Assembly: GCA_905221605.1 (NCBI GenBank)
Contig: CAJNDS010002291.1
Span: forward strand, 214,501 to 278,500
Direction: 5' to 3'
DNA: 64,000 nucleotides
Source: Symbiodinium natans
Lineage: Eukaryota; Sar; Dinophyceae; Suessiales; Symbiodiniaceae
Position 1 is the stretch's first letter, and every line of letters begins with the position of its first letter. Of the stretch, positions 9,391 through 20,039 are shown piece after piece. The notes under the pieces were generated by a model. It was not told the origin of the DNA. It saw only the letters and a program-made list of their open reading frames with translations, and searched no databases. The position numbers and the translations under genes are program-made.

Positions 9391-9565
9391 GGTTTAGGGT
9401 TTAGGGTTTAGGGTTTGGGGTTTGGGGGTTTGGGGTTTGGGGTTTAGGGTTTGGGGGTTTAGGGGTTTGGGGGCTTGGGGGTTTGGGGGTTTGGGGGTTT
9501 GGGGGTTTGGGGGTTTGGGGGTTTGGGGGTTTGGGGGTTTGGGGTTTGGGGGTTTGGGGGCTTGA
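9391..9565 (+). repeat. Telomere-like array changing to an 8-mer TTTGGGGG
   Basis: Starts as TTTAGGG and turns into a homogeneous run of TTTGGGGG between about 9476 and 9545, a distinct repeat unit within one array. It produces a spurious proline-rich ORF on the minus strand. Confidence 0.9.
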
Positions 9566-9589
9566 TACGAGGTAGGGTCTTGCCTAATT

Positions 9590-9672
9590 ACTAGTATCCC
9601 CAAAAGGACACCAAGTAATACGCCTCACCAATACGTGGAACGAACCCTGAAAGCACTCACCAAAACCTTCAA
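9590..9672. mobile_element. Family I dispersed element (GTATCCCCAAAAGGACACC)
   Basis: The motif GTATCCCCAAAAGGACACC followed by CACTCACCAAAAC recurs at 24775-24868 and 40419-40509. Open in a minus frame in one copy; function unknown. Confidence 0.5.
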
Positions 9673-9882
9673 TATGTACCCTGCTTCATATGCGGGTTTC
9701 CGGGATTAAGGTTACCTTGTTGCGGTCCTGATTGTTATTTGGAGATCTATATTAGGGGGTCCTCCATTTTCGTAAACCCCCATAGGCCACTTGCCGCTGG
9801 GGCGGGGACTCCATCTCGACCCGCTCCTGTGGGGAAGCTGCGAGGGCTCTTTTACCTAAACCGAAAACCCTACCTAAGACCC

Positions 9883-9960
9883 TAGTTGTATGGGATTATA
9901 CCTACCAATTCAGGGTATTGACTACTAAAGTGTAGGTAAACGGAGTCCCTGGTAAACCTG
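9883..9960. mobile_element. MITE family E copy
   Basis: Shares GGGATTATACCTA and AGTGTAGGTAAACGGAGTCC with copies near 1727 and 21586. Confidence 0.5.
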
Positions 9961-10104
9961 TACCTATGTAAGGGTTGTTGTTTATCCGAGGGGAGCTGTC
10001 CTTATTAATAAAGACTACGAGATCATCCCAATGGAAGGCTATAGACTAGAGCAAAAACCGGAATGCCTAAACATACCCTACACCCCAAAAAAGCCTAAAC
10101 TTAA

Positions 10105-10158
10105 ACCCTGCCCCGCTTCGCCACGCACAGCTTGCCGCCAGGCTTGCACACTGTGTCA
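10105..10158 (-). CDS. Small exon
   Basis: Reads DTVCKPGGKLCVAKRGR, followed on the sense strand by GTTTAAGTTTAGG, a GT donor merging into telomere-like sequence. Confidence 0.35.
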
Positions 10159-10419
10159 GTCTGAATGCTAGGGAAACATCCGAATCAAGGGCAACCGCAA
10201 CTTGATTATATTCCCCTTCGCGCTTGGCATTTGCCACTCATGCACCTTGCAGGGTTTTGAGGCCATCCAAAATTACTTTAGGACAATCAAATCTACTGTC
10301 AATAGGCGGGGGTTTAGACAACCCTCTTGTACCGTCCTCTGACATCTGGCCCCTTCGCTTAGTCTACTGCCCGACATTGCTATGTTACCCCTCGCAAAAA
10401 CTTGGAGGAGTTCGTTCAT

Positions 10420-11570
10420 AAGATAACAAATGAGCGTATTATTAACGAAATGAACTCCTTCTAAACGAGAACTCATAATATAATACGTGCGTGTACGCAA
10501 CAAGAAAACGCACAAAGGATTTCATTGCTTTCATGGTTTTTATTGTGTATTTCTTTCATTTTCCATTATAAAATTCTTTAATTAGGAACGTAACAACTGA
10601 ATCTCTAGGGAATACTAATAACTAATTTAATGCACTAAAAGTGAACAAAGATAAAAAGAAGTGAAACGAAGAAAAATATGTAATTTTGTTTTTTTCTATT
10701 CTTATTCGTTCATGCTACTTTCATGCTGGTACGTAATGAAGGAGATAAAGGATTCCAGGAAAAGGGCGTCCTTGTGGTCCAACATGTGAATCATGGAATT
10801 ACCACTCTCTTTATTATAGAAAACCAGAGAATACAATGAACGCATGACATCCAAATACTGGAATTCTTTGCGAAGAGAACTCAACTACTGAATCTCAAGG
10901 ACAAGTGATCTCTTCACTCACGATAACTCCGTTTAATAGGCTTGTTAATGAAGGTTGCGACCATGTGCTCACGAATTCCATTACAAATTAACTCCTTTCG
11001 TATTCACTTCATTTAATTCATTTGTTTCACTTCTTTCTACCTTCGTTCCCTTGTGCATGAAGCCTGAAGATGAAAACTCCTTGGAAAAGCATGAAGGTTA
11101 TAATGACTTCCTCACCCTCAATATCCTATTCTCTGGGCTTTTAAGGAAGTCTCAAGATGGAATAGGTGCGTGAGGAAAGGGCCCTATCATCCAGAACTTG
11201 TCCTAAAGGTAAATCGCTTACTCATTCATCCAACTATAAGGGAACGGTTACACTGTGAGGAAGATTCCGTGAACACAGCTCTCTTATCTTGGGTTTCAAG
11301 GACTTTTGGGTCTTCTGGAGCTACAACCTTCGTCTCTTGGTAATTCCTGTACAAAAGGCTTTCCAGGATTCTTCTTTCCTTAGGACCTCTTATTATAGGA
11401 TCACCGGGGCTTGAGACTTCGTTCCTGTCGCTAACCTCTGTCATTCTGGATCAAGTGTTACACCCTCATGATAATAAAGTAATACCACCTCCATCATGAA
11501 GAGCTCTTTGATAATAAAACGAGTGAAACGACGGAGTGAATGAACAGCGTGAGTGAACAAAGGACCTGAC
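10420..11570. other. AT-rich compositional island
   Basis: About 1.15 kb with clearly lower GC than its surroundings, no telomere repeats and different codon usage. It contains short open stretches: minus 10702-10884 (EFQYLDVMRSLYSLVFYNKE), plus 10955-11173 and minus 11226-11444 (NEVSSPGDPIIRGPKERRIL). Both edges fall near TAATAAAACG or GTTCATAAG-like text without clear terminal repeats. Transferred DNA, organellar DNA or a mobile element are possible. Confidence 0.55.
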
Positions 11571-11628
11571 CATAGAACCTCCAATCCTCCAAGCCTTCAC
11601 CCCAAAGCCTGTCCTTCACCTGGCTCAC

Positions 11629-11707
11629 CTTCACCGTCTTCTTCATCTTGACCTTGATCTTCACCCTGACCATTGTCTTGCCGAGCTTTCCAGGGCGGAC
11701 GGGTTCC
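11629..11707 (-). CDS. Lysine-rich exon with GT donor
   Basis: Reads EPVRPGKLGKTMVRVKIKVK then MKKTVK and is followed by GTGAGCC, a good donor. The preceding sense-strand sequence is GTTTAGGGTTGAGGCAG. Unidentified. Confidence 0.45.
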
Positions 11708-11879
11708 CTGCCTCAACCCTAAACCCGAAACCCTAAACCGTGAACCCTAAACCCTAAATCCTAAACCCTAAACCCTGAACCGTGAACCCCAAGCAGCTCC
11801 TTTGGTGTTGGTGATCGAGCACGCAGGTTCTAGTCCAGATTGGCTCTAAGGGGGCACTACACAAGCCGGGCCCTGGAGC

Positions 11880-12095
11880 AACTAGATTCAAGAGCAACCT
11901 AGGAAGTAAAAAGGGTAGTTTAGGGTTTAGGGTTTAGGGTTTAGGGTTCAGGGTTTAGGGTTTATAGGGTATAGGTATAGGGTATAGGGTTTAGGGTTTA
12001 GGGTTTAGGGGTGCCCTTTTTGGCGTAAAGGGGGCTCAGAAGGGGACCGAAACCCGAACAAGATGGGGAATAAGGGGTCACTCTGCGTACTAGTA
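11880..12095. mobile_element. Family D element split by a TTTAGGG array
   Basis: Left motif AGAGCAACCTAGGAAGTAAA and right motif CCCTTTTTGGCGTAAAGGGG are separated by a telomeric array at about 11917-12010. Other copies lack an array at this position. Confidence 0.5.
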
Positions 12096-12679
12096 AAGCC
12101 CCAACTGAGGGTTCCCTGAACTATTTTGGGGTAGTTACATTGCCCCTTCGTATGGGGCCTTGATTCGGGAACCCCTGTGTATACCCCTTCTGTTTACCTA
12201 GGCAGCCCATAGGAGGCCCGAAACCCTCAACCCTAAACCCTAAACCCTAAACTCTCTAAACCCCTAAAACCCCTAAAACCCCTAAACCCTAAACCCCTAA
12301 GCCCCAAAACCCTAAACCCGAAACCCTAAGTGCAAACACGCCAGCTCCACTCTTCTTCGTGGCTGACATGCTTCCTGGGCTGGTGCCATGGCGACTCAGG
12401 CCACCAAGCATAGTGCTGACCCTCCCTACTTGAAAGCTCTTTGAACTTAGTAAGGTTTAGGGTTTAGGGTTTTAGGGTTCAGGTTTCATTATCCTTAAGT
12501 CTACGAAGTAGTATCCCCTAGTCCCCTAGAAACCCTATAATCCCCACAACCCAACTTTCTAACCCTACTTACAGCGCCAAAAGGGCCTTCAAGTTGGCCC
12601 TAGGAGTCTCCAACCGCAAACGGACCCCTCGAAGGTCCAGCCACCCTCTCATGGGAACAAGTGCCCAAAAACCCTCACC

Positions 12680-12775
12680 TTGTCAGGGTTTAGGGTTTAG
12701 GGTTTAGGGTTTAGGGTTTAGGGTTTAGGGTTTAGGGTCCAGGGTCTAGGGTCTAGGGTTTAGGGTTTAGGGTCC
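12680..12775 (+). repeat. Telomeric array, TTTAGGG orientation
   Basis: About thirteen units, with TCTAGGG and TCCAGGG variants toward the right. Confidence 0.9.
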
Positions 12776-13085
12776 CCACATGGGCGTTTCCGAAATTAAG
12801 GGCTTATTATGGTCCTGAGGTAGGCTCTGGAAGGCTTTGGGGTCAACGACAGTTGGACCAGTAGCTCGACTCTACTTTGAGTCCCGATCAAAAAACTCCT
12901 CCTTCCTCATGTAATCCCCCAAACATAACTTTGTGAACAAAAGTCTGAACCCTAAACCCTAAACCCTAAACCCTAAACTGCATCTGTGGGGCAGCGTAAT
13001 TGAGATCATTTCCTCTGGACCTTGGTGAGCTTGCTATCACCGGCGTTTGGCTACTGGCTGGGAAGCTTCAACAAAACCCCTGAGT

Positions 13086-13168
13086 TTGGGATGTATACTA
13101 ACAGTCCTTAATGGGGATTTTTGTACCCCCTATTAGAATCCCTATTAAGGACTGTTAGTAGAAGGGGA
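13086..13168. mobile_element. MITE family F, short copy
   Basis: Ends TTGGGATG and CATCCCAA; arms TACTAACAGTCCTTAATGGG and its inverse. The left GTTCCCC part is deleted relative to 7058-7162. Confidence 0.7.
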
Positions 13169-13456
13169 ACATCCCAACCCTAAGCCCCAAACGACGCAAC
13201 CCTGAGCCCCCCTAAATGAGTTGTGCTCACAGTCTTTAGAGGGTCAGTGCCACAAGGTTTTACACGGGTTTTGGGGTTCAGAGCTAAAGAGGTTTCAGGA
13301 CTTGGGCAGGAACAAAATAGTGGGTACGTACCCCTAATTGTACCCCAAAGTACTAGAATCCTTCATATAGGAGCCCCCAAAACGGGGTACGCCTTTTTCG
13401 GAAACCCCCATTAAGGGGTTCAGAATGTAGGGTGCTTAAGTACGAATCTGAGGAAG

Positions 13457-13565
13457 CTAAGACCGACGTCCTTGATGGAACGTCGGCCGCGCGCAGGGGT
13501 GAATTCTTCGCCTCCATGGATGAAAAGGGCGCCTTTGCATCTTGATGAGCTGCGTGTTGATAGAC
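13457..13565 (-). CDS. Probable C-terminal exon
   Basis: Reads INTQLIKMQRRPFHPWRRRI then HPCARPTFHQGRRS and TAG at 13457-13459. Basic tail, unidentified. Confidence 0.35.
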
Positions 13566-13715
13566 GATAACCCCTCAACCCTACACCCTAAAACCTAAAC
13601 CCTAAACCCCCCCAATCTCTAAAGAAGGGAATAAGGGTACTATTCTCAACATCCCATCCTGGCGTATGAGCCTGCGCCCCCCTCTCCACCCAACAAACAT
13701 CCTTGAAGAAACTTG

Positions 13716-13785
13716 GGGGGTTTAGGGTTTAGGGTTTAGGGTTTAGGGTTTAGGGTTTAGGGTTTAGGGTTTAGGGTTTAGGGCA
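13716..13785 (+). repeat. Telomeric array, TTTAGGG orientation
   Basis: Ten near-perfect units. Confidence 0.9.
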
Positions 13786-13887
13786 AGTGAACCCTCAAAG
13801 CCTAGGCACTAGACCCTCAACCCTTAGAGCCCTAAACGCTGGGATTTGTAGGCACCTAGGAAAAACAACATCTGTGGGTTACAGAGG

Positions 13888-13992
13888 CTTGTAGGGCTTG
13901 GGGTCAGCACAGTAGAACTTCAGCACTTCAAACAGCGACTTCAGATCAACCTCAGCAAGTTGGTCCCAAGCTCTTGACATCCGGTCCCCGAA
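13888..13992 (-). CDS. Well-formed exon, function unknown
   Basis: Reads FGDRMSRAWDQLAEVDLKSL then FEVLKFYCADPKPYK: amphipathic helices with no stops and good composition. Confidence 0.5.
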
Positions 13993-14061
13993 CCCAAACT
14001 ACACCCCAAACAAACTTCGACCCCTAAACACCAACACCCTGAACCCGAAACCAAACAGGTG

Positions 14062-14155
14062 GCTATCCCCTAAACCCTAAACCCTAAACCCTAAACCCTA
14101 AACCCTAAACCCTAAACCCTAAACCCTAACCCCTAAACCCTAAACCCTAAACCCT
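14062..14155 (-). repeat. Telomeric array, CCCTAAA orientation
   Basis: About thirteen units abutting the coding island at 14158. Confidence 0.9.
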
Positions 14156-14157
14156 AT

Positions 14158-14250
14158 CTGGGCCGCCCTGCGATCGCGCGTGGGCGAGGCCGGAGAGGCG
14201 GGGGACTTTCGCGCCGCCATGTTTCCCAAGGAGGTCGGGAGTCTGTGTGT
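14158..14250 (+). CDS. Coding island framed by outward telomeric arrays
   Basis: Plus strand reads WAALRSRVGEAGEAGDFRAA then MFPKEVGSLCVG. Left flank is CCCTAAACCCTA and right flank TTCAGGGTTTAGGG. No family recognised. One of the clearest cases of an island with CCCTAAA before and TTTAGGG after. Confidence 0.5.
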
Positions 14251-14567
14251 TGGGGTTCAGGGTTTAGGGTTTAGGGTTTCGGGTTTAGGGCGCCACTTGG
14301 AGGCCTACAAGAGGTTAAGGGTGTAGGGTGTAGGGTTTAGGGCTTGGGGTCTAGGGTTTAGGGTTTAGGGTGTCGGGGTGGGGGTTTCGGGTTTCAGGTC
14401 CATGGCTTGGATGGCCATGAGGGCCACATATGCCAGAGAAGTTGACAAGTTACTATTTGAGGATTTCCGAAAGGGGGGGGGGGGGGGGGCACCCTTTTCT
14501 GGGTGTCCGAAATGAGGGGCGTCAATTTATATCTGGGGTATAAATTGGCGGGGGTGTTGCCCACGAT

Positions 14568-14873
14568 TCATAAATGCGATGTAGGGCGGTCCTGACACCG
14601 ATCCTCTTCAACATGGGGGCTGGAGAGTCCTGCTTGCAAGCGCTCGAGCTGCTTCCTTGTGAAAAGGATTGTGTCTGATGGCTGGCTGATGTTGGGCTCG
14701 GGTTTCAGCTTGAGCCATGGTTGCCCCCTCATGTCGGCTCGCACTTCAGCGTACATGTCTCTTACATGTTGTCGTATGGTAGCCTGTGGCATCAGGCTGT
14801 GCAAGCACCGACACGGCCCCAACAAAAACCTGAGTGAGCGTGGCTCAAAAAGATTCAGGACTGCTTCCAGCTG
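14568..14873 (-). CDS. About 100-codon exon, function unknown
   Basis: Reads QLEAVLNLFEPRSLRFLLGP, later QHVRDMYAEVRADMRGQPWL and DTILFTRKQLERLQAGLSSP, without stops over roughly 100 codons. Composition is protein-like and there is no repeat-derived sequence. The ORF continues upstream into telomere-like repeats, so the exon start is placed at the CAGCTG. Confidence 0.5.
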   Translation of the reverse strand, partial: QLEAVLNLFEPRSLRFLLGPCRCLHSLMPQATIRQHVRDMYAEVRADMRGQPWLKLKPEPNISQPSDTILFTRKQLERLQAGLSSPHVEEDRCQDRPTSHL

Positions 14874-15407
14874 AACTGAAGGCTTAGTAGTCTCTGACCC
14901 TAAACCCTGAACCCTAAAACCCTGAACAATCCCTTCGTCGTCCCTTGATCCCCCTGGCATCATTCGTTTCTTCTCCCCCCTTTGTCCTGTCGCAAGACAA
15001 CGCGTCGACTGTACGGTCTGGCCTCGGGCGACTGCACAGCCTCTGGCATACTGGGTTCCACCGAATAGGGCTTGACAAAAAAAACTCTTCTGCTAGTGGT
15101 TTTAAAAACTCTGTTCTGTTCTGTTTTTTGGAACCCTCTTCTGCTAGGGGTTATCCCTCTTCTGCGCTGCTGTTGATGTTGCCATGGTTTCTGGGGTTTA
15201 GGGGTTAGGTCTTCGGGTCAGGCTTCGGGGCAATGGGCTATAGGTAAAAATGGACTTTGCTCAAGAGGCCCACAGGTTGTCGCATTGAGCTTTCTGATCA
15301 CATTATCCTCCCGTTTTCGGCATACCGCCCTAAACACTCAACCCTAAACCCTGAGCCGCCCTGAGTAGCGCGCATTCCGAACCCAGGATGCTGTAGGAGG
15401 GGTTTCC

Positions 15408-15440
15408 CCCGCCCAGATCCCCTTTGGGGATCTGGGCGGG
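15408..15440. other. Perfect 15-bp hairpin
   Basis: CCCGCCCAGATCCCC, loop TTT, then GGGGATCTGGGCGGG. A very stable stem in otherwise unremarkable sequence. It may be a transcript structure or a tiny palindromic insertion. Confidence 0.85.
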
Positions 15441-17320
15441 TGCCTAACGAAGCTACTGTATGCGGCCGAACTTCTCACACTCTTGGGGCTTAGGGTGGGG
15501 TTCAGGGCTGAGGGTTTGTGGCTTCTGGTTTTCAAGTTCGAGGGCCATGACTGGGTCGGGTTGCTCCTGAAAGGCCTTGAGTCTTGGGGTAGTTACATGG
15601 TCCCTTCTGCTGGGCTCTTAAACGGGACTCCCTATATACCTTTATATATCCTATAAAACCCACGGGCCCATACTTTAGAACGAGGGCATATTAAGGCCCA
15701 TGAAAGTACCCTTACCCTTAGAGTTTGGGGTTGAGGGTATGGGTTAGGGTTTAGGGTTTAGGGTTTAGGGCTGAGGGTTTAGGACTCTCCTTCGGAGAGA
15801 AACGCTGGTCACCGCACGTACTCAGGCAGTTTCATGCCGCACCTCCTCCCCTAAGGGCGGATCATTCTAGGGTTTGGGGGTTAGGCTTTATGGCTTCTGG
15901 TCTTCCGGGCCCTGCAACCCCTCGAGGTCTTTCGACCATTCATTGCATGAATTTAGCTATGCAAGCATAGGCAATTCTGAGAAACCATTTCTATGTAACT
16001 CTCTCTCTCTCTATATATATATATATGCACATATATATATATGTGCTACTATGTGATTCTACAATGAGATGTAATTGTGTGTACTTAGAGGTCTCTGTAG
16101 TTGTATGTACATACCTATATAGCTGTATAAGTGCGTTTGTAGTAAATGGTTGGACAATAGGATGAGAGACCGAGAGTGGAAGTGTTTTTGCAGGCGTCCA
16201 CGCTCTGAAGAAGAGCTAAGTAATTGGCTTGCCGTGACACCCTAAACTATATATGGCTTAGGGTTTCACGGTGTGGGGTTTGGGCTTATGATGGCATATT
16301 CCTAGGGAAGGGGATTGGGTATCTGTTTTCGCCATTTCAGACCCTTGAGAAAAATGTGTGACGGCCTCAACATTCAACTAGAGCTTTCATGTGTGACATG
16401 CGGATCTTCTGAAGAAGGGTTCATTTAGGGAATTTGAGTCTTCTGAATGGGGTTCAGTTAGGGACTTAGGATGCAGAAGCGGGTGCTCAAGCGTTCGGGA
16501 TGCATTTGTGGTTTAAGATTCAGGTTCTAGTCAGGAGGCAGCAGGCACTAAAACGTCCTGATAGACCATTATCACACCACTGCACACCCGCAACACTGAC
16601 GCCATGTCTTTCTTCACTCTTGCCGCGGGCTTCTCGTTCTAAACCCTATATAATGCCTATATAGACACCCTGCATAGGTCATTATGAGTTCCTTCTGGGA
16701 TACAGTAGCAATTGTCTGGCCAGTCAAAAACTGAGAACGATAGGCAATCCAAGAACTGCACTTAAGGACCCAGATCCTAGGTATTTCAGCCTTGATGGGC
16801 ATGACCTCAGCGGGCGGATGTGCAGGGAGGGTGCATTAGCCTGGCCCACGGCACCTCCCTGAACACTAAAGTTTCGGGTTTAGGGTTTAGGGTTTAGGGT
16901 TAGGGTTTAGGGTTTCGGGTTTAGGGCTTAGGGTCTGCCATGGACAAAAACTCTAACGGGCATCTACCAGTGTGCACAGAATTACCTCGTTGCCCGGCAC
17001 TTCGGTGCACTCTAATATAAGGGCCTGAATTATTGGAATAGGGTTTTGGGGGGCTATTCTAGAAAAAATTACAAAGGGACCCAAACCCTAAACCCGAAGA
17101 CCCTAAACCCTAAACCCTAAACCTCTCAAGGCAAGGCTCCTCGCATAGGGATGAAGACCTTCTTAAGTCCGAAGCTCCAGCTTTAAAGCCAGAACACCAA
17201 ACACAATTCGGGTTGAGGAATGATCCGAAAGCCCCAAACCCTAAATCCTAAACCCTAAACCCTAAATCCTAGATCCTAAACCCTAAATCCGAAACTCCAG
17301 ACCCTCAACGCGCAATCAGG
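15441..17320. other. Stretch without confident genes
   Basis: Contains a short TA/CT microsatellite (16000-16042), TTTAGGG arrays at 15738-15780 and 16870-16940, and CCCTAAA at 17095-17290. Small open islands (for example minus 16614-16802) lack family resemblance. Confidence 0.4.
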
Positions 17321-17403
17321 TCATGGGGAGCTGCCCTGACCCCCTTCCGCGTTCAGCCTCTCCAAGTACTCCTTCTGGTCGGCATGAAAGCGATCAAGCT
17401 GCC
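17321..17403 (-). CDS. Charged helical exon ending in TGA
   Basis: Reads GQLDRFHADQKEYLERLNAE then GGQGSSP and TGA. Preceded on the sense strand by CCCTAAACCCCAAGCCCTGC and CAG. Likely the C terminus of an alpha-helical protein; unidentified. Confidence 0.5.
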
Positions 17404-17411
17404 CTGGCAGG

Positions 17412-17495
17412 GCTTGGGGTTTAGGGTTTAGGGTTTAGGGTTTAGGGTTTAGGGTTTAGGGTTTAGGGTTTAGGGTTTAGGGTTTAGGGTTTAGG
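17412..17495 (+). repeat. Telomeric array, TTTAGGG orientation
   Basis: About twelve perfect units. Confidence 0.9.
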
Positions 17496-18275
17496 GATTG
17501 GGGTTGAGGGTTTAAGGCTAGTGAACAGCAGTGCAGGTCTAAGATGTCGGGTCATAGGGTTTTAAGGGTCATCGGTGTGTGGAGGCTTGGGGCGGTTTCA
17601 GACCTGGGGCTCAAGGTGTGGGACTTTTGGGTTTGCTCGGGTGCATGGCTTTCGGGCTCAAGGAATTGAAAAGGGCTCAGGGTTTTTGGATGTTGACTTA
17701 AGGCTTGCTTCAATGAGGACTTGCACTTTTGATACTACTAGTACCGTGCAGGACCGCTTTTTTCAAACCACGCCCTTGCTTGTGAGCCAAACACTCCATT
17801 CGGAGCCACTGTATCCCGTGAACCCGGAACCCTCAACCCTACACAAACCCAAACCCCTAAACCCTAAACCCTAAACCCTAAACCCTAAACCCTAAACCAA
17901 AACCCTAAAATTGTTCGACGATGCGGCTGCAACAAGATGCGGGCAAGCACTCACGGCCTGCGATCATGCTCGGGGTATCCAGGTTCGTGAAGCCTCCCCG
18001 AGCCACCTGCGCGGGGTCTGCTACTCACCCAAAACAGGGCCGCGCAGACCCTGAATGGCCACTACATTCGGAGTACTTATCAACCAGTGTTATAGCCAGG
18101 GTTCGCACGTATGACAGCCACAGAGACAAGTAAGACAGATTCCCAAATCGGTAACCCAAGAGTCTCCTTTATTTCATGAACCCTATAAAGGGCCTCTTAA
18201 GGGAGTATAGGGTATAATAGCCCACCCTGGTTCAAGTGTTCCCATCGCTTTACAGGGTTTTAGGCTTTCGCGGCT

Positions 18276-18346
18276 GGGGGTTTTGGCGCTTGCTCGCATG
18301 GCTCCTTGCCTCAGGCAGCCACTTCTCCGTCCGTGCCTGTGCAGAG
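18276..18346 (-). CDS. Small exon
   Basis: Reads SAQARTEKWLPEARSHASKR. Its sense-strand 5' flank is a (CCCTAAA)n array running into CCCCACAC. Confidence 0.35.
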
Positions 18347-18349
18347 TGT

Positions 18350-18415
18350 GGGGTTTAGGGTTTAGGGTTTAGGGTTTAGGGTTTAGGGTTTAGGGTTTAG
18401 GGTTTAGGGTTTAGG
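18350..18415 (+). repeat. Telomeric array, TTTAGGG orientation
   Basis: Nine perfect units. Confidence 0.9.
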
Positions 18416-18819
18416 GGGGTGTTGTTGGACCGACCGCTTGATACTCAACCCCCCCTACCCCGTGGAACAACGATTACCCTGAACTCCAAGCAAAATTATG
18501 GGCGACGCACGGAGCTGACATATAAAGAACACGGTCCCTCCACCCGTTTAGGGGGTTTAGGGGGTTTAGGATTTAGGGTTTAGGGCTAGGGTTTAGGGCT
18601 AAACCCTAAACCCTACCAAGAGAAAAGGGATTTGGGTTCCCTAAATGATGGGGGCCGTGTGTAATTAGAATTGGGCTTGGGGGCCGGAGGGCTTATTCTA
18701 CGAGTAGTATAGTCTTACAGGGACCACAAGAGAACATTATCATCAGGCATAAATTCCGATCCCTAAACCCTAAACCCTAAACCCTAAACCCTAAACCCTA
18801 AACCCTAAACCTATCTTAG

Positions 18820-18900
18820 GCGACTTTGGCCTGACCGCCGCTGCCAGGAGTCCTCTGGCCCGGTTGCTCGAAGATCCCGCTGCCCACCTTGTAGGAGATC
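18820..18900 (+). CDS. Coding island, possibly kinase-like
   Basis: Plus strand reads GDFGLTAAARSPLARLLEDP then AAHLVGD. A DFG triplet as in protein kinase activation loops is present, but the following residues do not clearly match a kinase, so this is tentative. Left edge is (CCCTAAA)nCCTATCTTAG and right edge GTAGGGTTTAGGG, giving AG and GT at both island borders. The minus strand is also open. Confidence 0.35.
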
Positions 18901-19167
18901 GTAGGGTTTAGGGTTTAGGGTTTAGGGTAGGGTTTAGGGTTTAGGGTTTAGGGTTTAGGGTTTAGGGTTTAGGGTTTAGGGTTTAGGGTTTAGGGTTTAG
19001 GGTTTAGGGGTTAGGGTTTAGGGTTTAGGGTTTAGGGTTTAGGGTTAGGGTTTAGGGTTTAGGGTTTAGGTTTTAGGGTTTAGGGTTTAGGGTTAGGGTT
19101 TAGGGTTTAGGGTTTAGGGTTTAGGGTTTAGGGGGTTTTAGGGTTTTAGGGTTTAGGTTTAGGGTGT
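18901..19167 (+). repeat. Longest telomeric array, TTTAGGG orientation
   Basis: About thirty-seven units over 267 bp, with a few 6-mer TTAGGG slips. The longest array in the window. Confidence 0.95.
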
Positions 19168-19189
19168 GGGAACCAGTGGGATGAAAGGA

Positions 19190-19210
19190 AGGGGGGGGGG
19201 GGGGGGGGGG
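19190..19210 (+). repeat. Homopolymer G run
   Basis: About 21 Gs ending the long telomeric region. Confidence 0.9.
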
Positions 19211-19684
19211 TGTATGGGCCACATATTCCCCAAACAAGGGCTTAATAATCCCAAATAAGCCCTCACAAGCCCTACTAAGGGAATATGGCCCCCCCTGCAC
19301 CCCCTTCCCTTCCAGCCCCTTACTTCGTTGTGAAGTTTGGGTGACTCTTATGGAGCTCGTCATGCCCTAAACATTATGTAGACCCTAAACCCTAAACCAA
19401 GGAAACCTGAACCCTAAACCCGAAACCCTCCGAATCATAAACCGGAGACTCTTATGTTAACTTTTAGTCTATGAGATGTCGGGTTTGCGACCGAAGGTTC
19501 ACAGTTTCAATGACTCAAGGTTCAGGGTTTAGGGTTTGGGGTTTAGGAATGTTAGGAAGTTTAGGGTGTAGGGTGATGACCTTGTAGAGCCATTAAGTGA
19601 CCGGTGTAAATCATGTCCTTCCAACGGCAAATCCATATATATTCTGCCAAGCCCCCCGCGCCTACAAACACACGCACACACACA

Positions 19685-19685
19685 T

Positions 19686-19717
<32 letters not shown>

Positions 19718-19830
19718 TCTCTGTCTCTCTCGCTCTCTGTAACTCTATTCCTCTCTCTCTCTCTCTCTCTGACCTCTCTATCGCTCTCTCTCTCTCTCTT
19801 TTTTTTCTCTCTCTCTCTCTCTCTCTCTGT
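19685..19830 (+). repeat. CT microsatellite
   Basis: Nearly continuous CT dinucleotides with occasional breaks. It yields long artefactual Ser/Leu and Arg/Glu ORFs on both strands. Confidence 0.95.
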
Positions 19831-19986
19831 GCTTCTGGGAAAGCCAGAACCGAAAACAGTTCGGCTCCAGGCCGATTGTGGGCGGAATACGGCAACCTGT
19901 GCGATGCGAAGGGTTTTAGGGTGCATGAATAAAAACAACAGTACCTTTACATTGTTGCAAGTACCTTACCACGGGCTAGTTATATA

Positions 19987-20018
<32 letters not shown>

Positions 20019-20039
20019 CAAGTAGTACTGGAGGACGCA

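Noticed and set aside
10420-11570. Retrotransposon with reverse transcriptase
   Set aside because: No reverse transcriptase, integrase or long terminal repeat motif visible; frames are short.
18820-18900. Firm protein kinase call from a DFG triplet
   Set aside because: Residues around DFG do not follow the kinase activation loop and the other strand is equally open; kept only as an unidentified exon.
19561-19987. Long Arg/Glu-rich and Ser/Leu-rich ORFs on both strands
   Set aside because: They are translations of the CT microsatellite.
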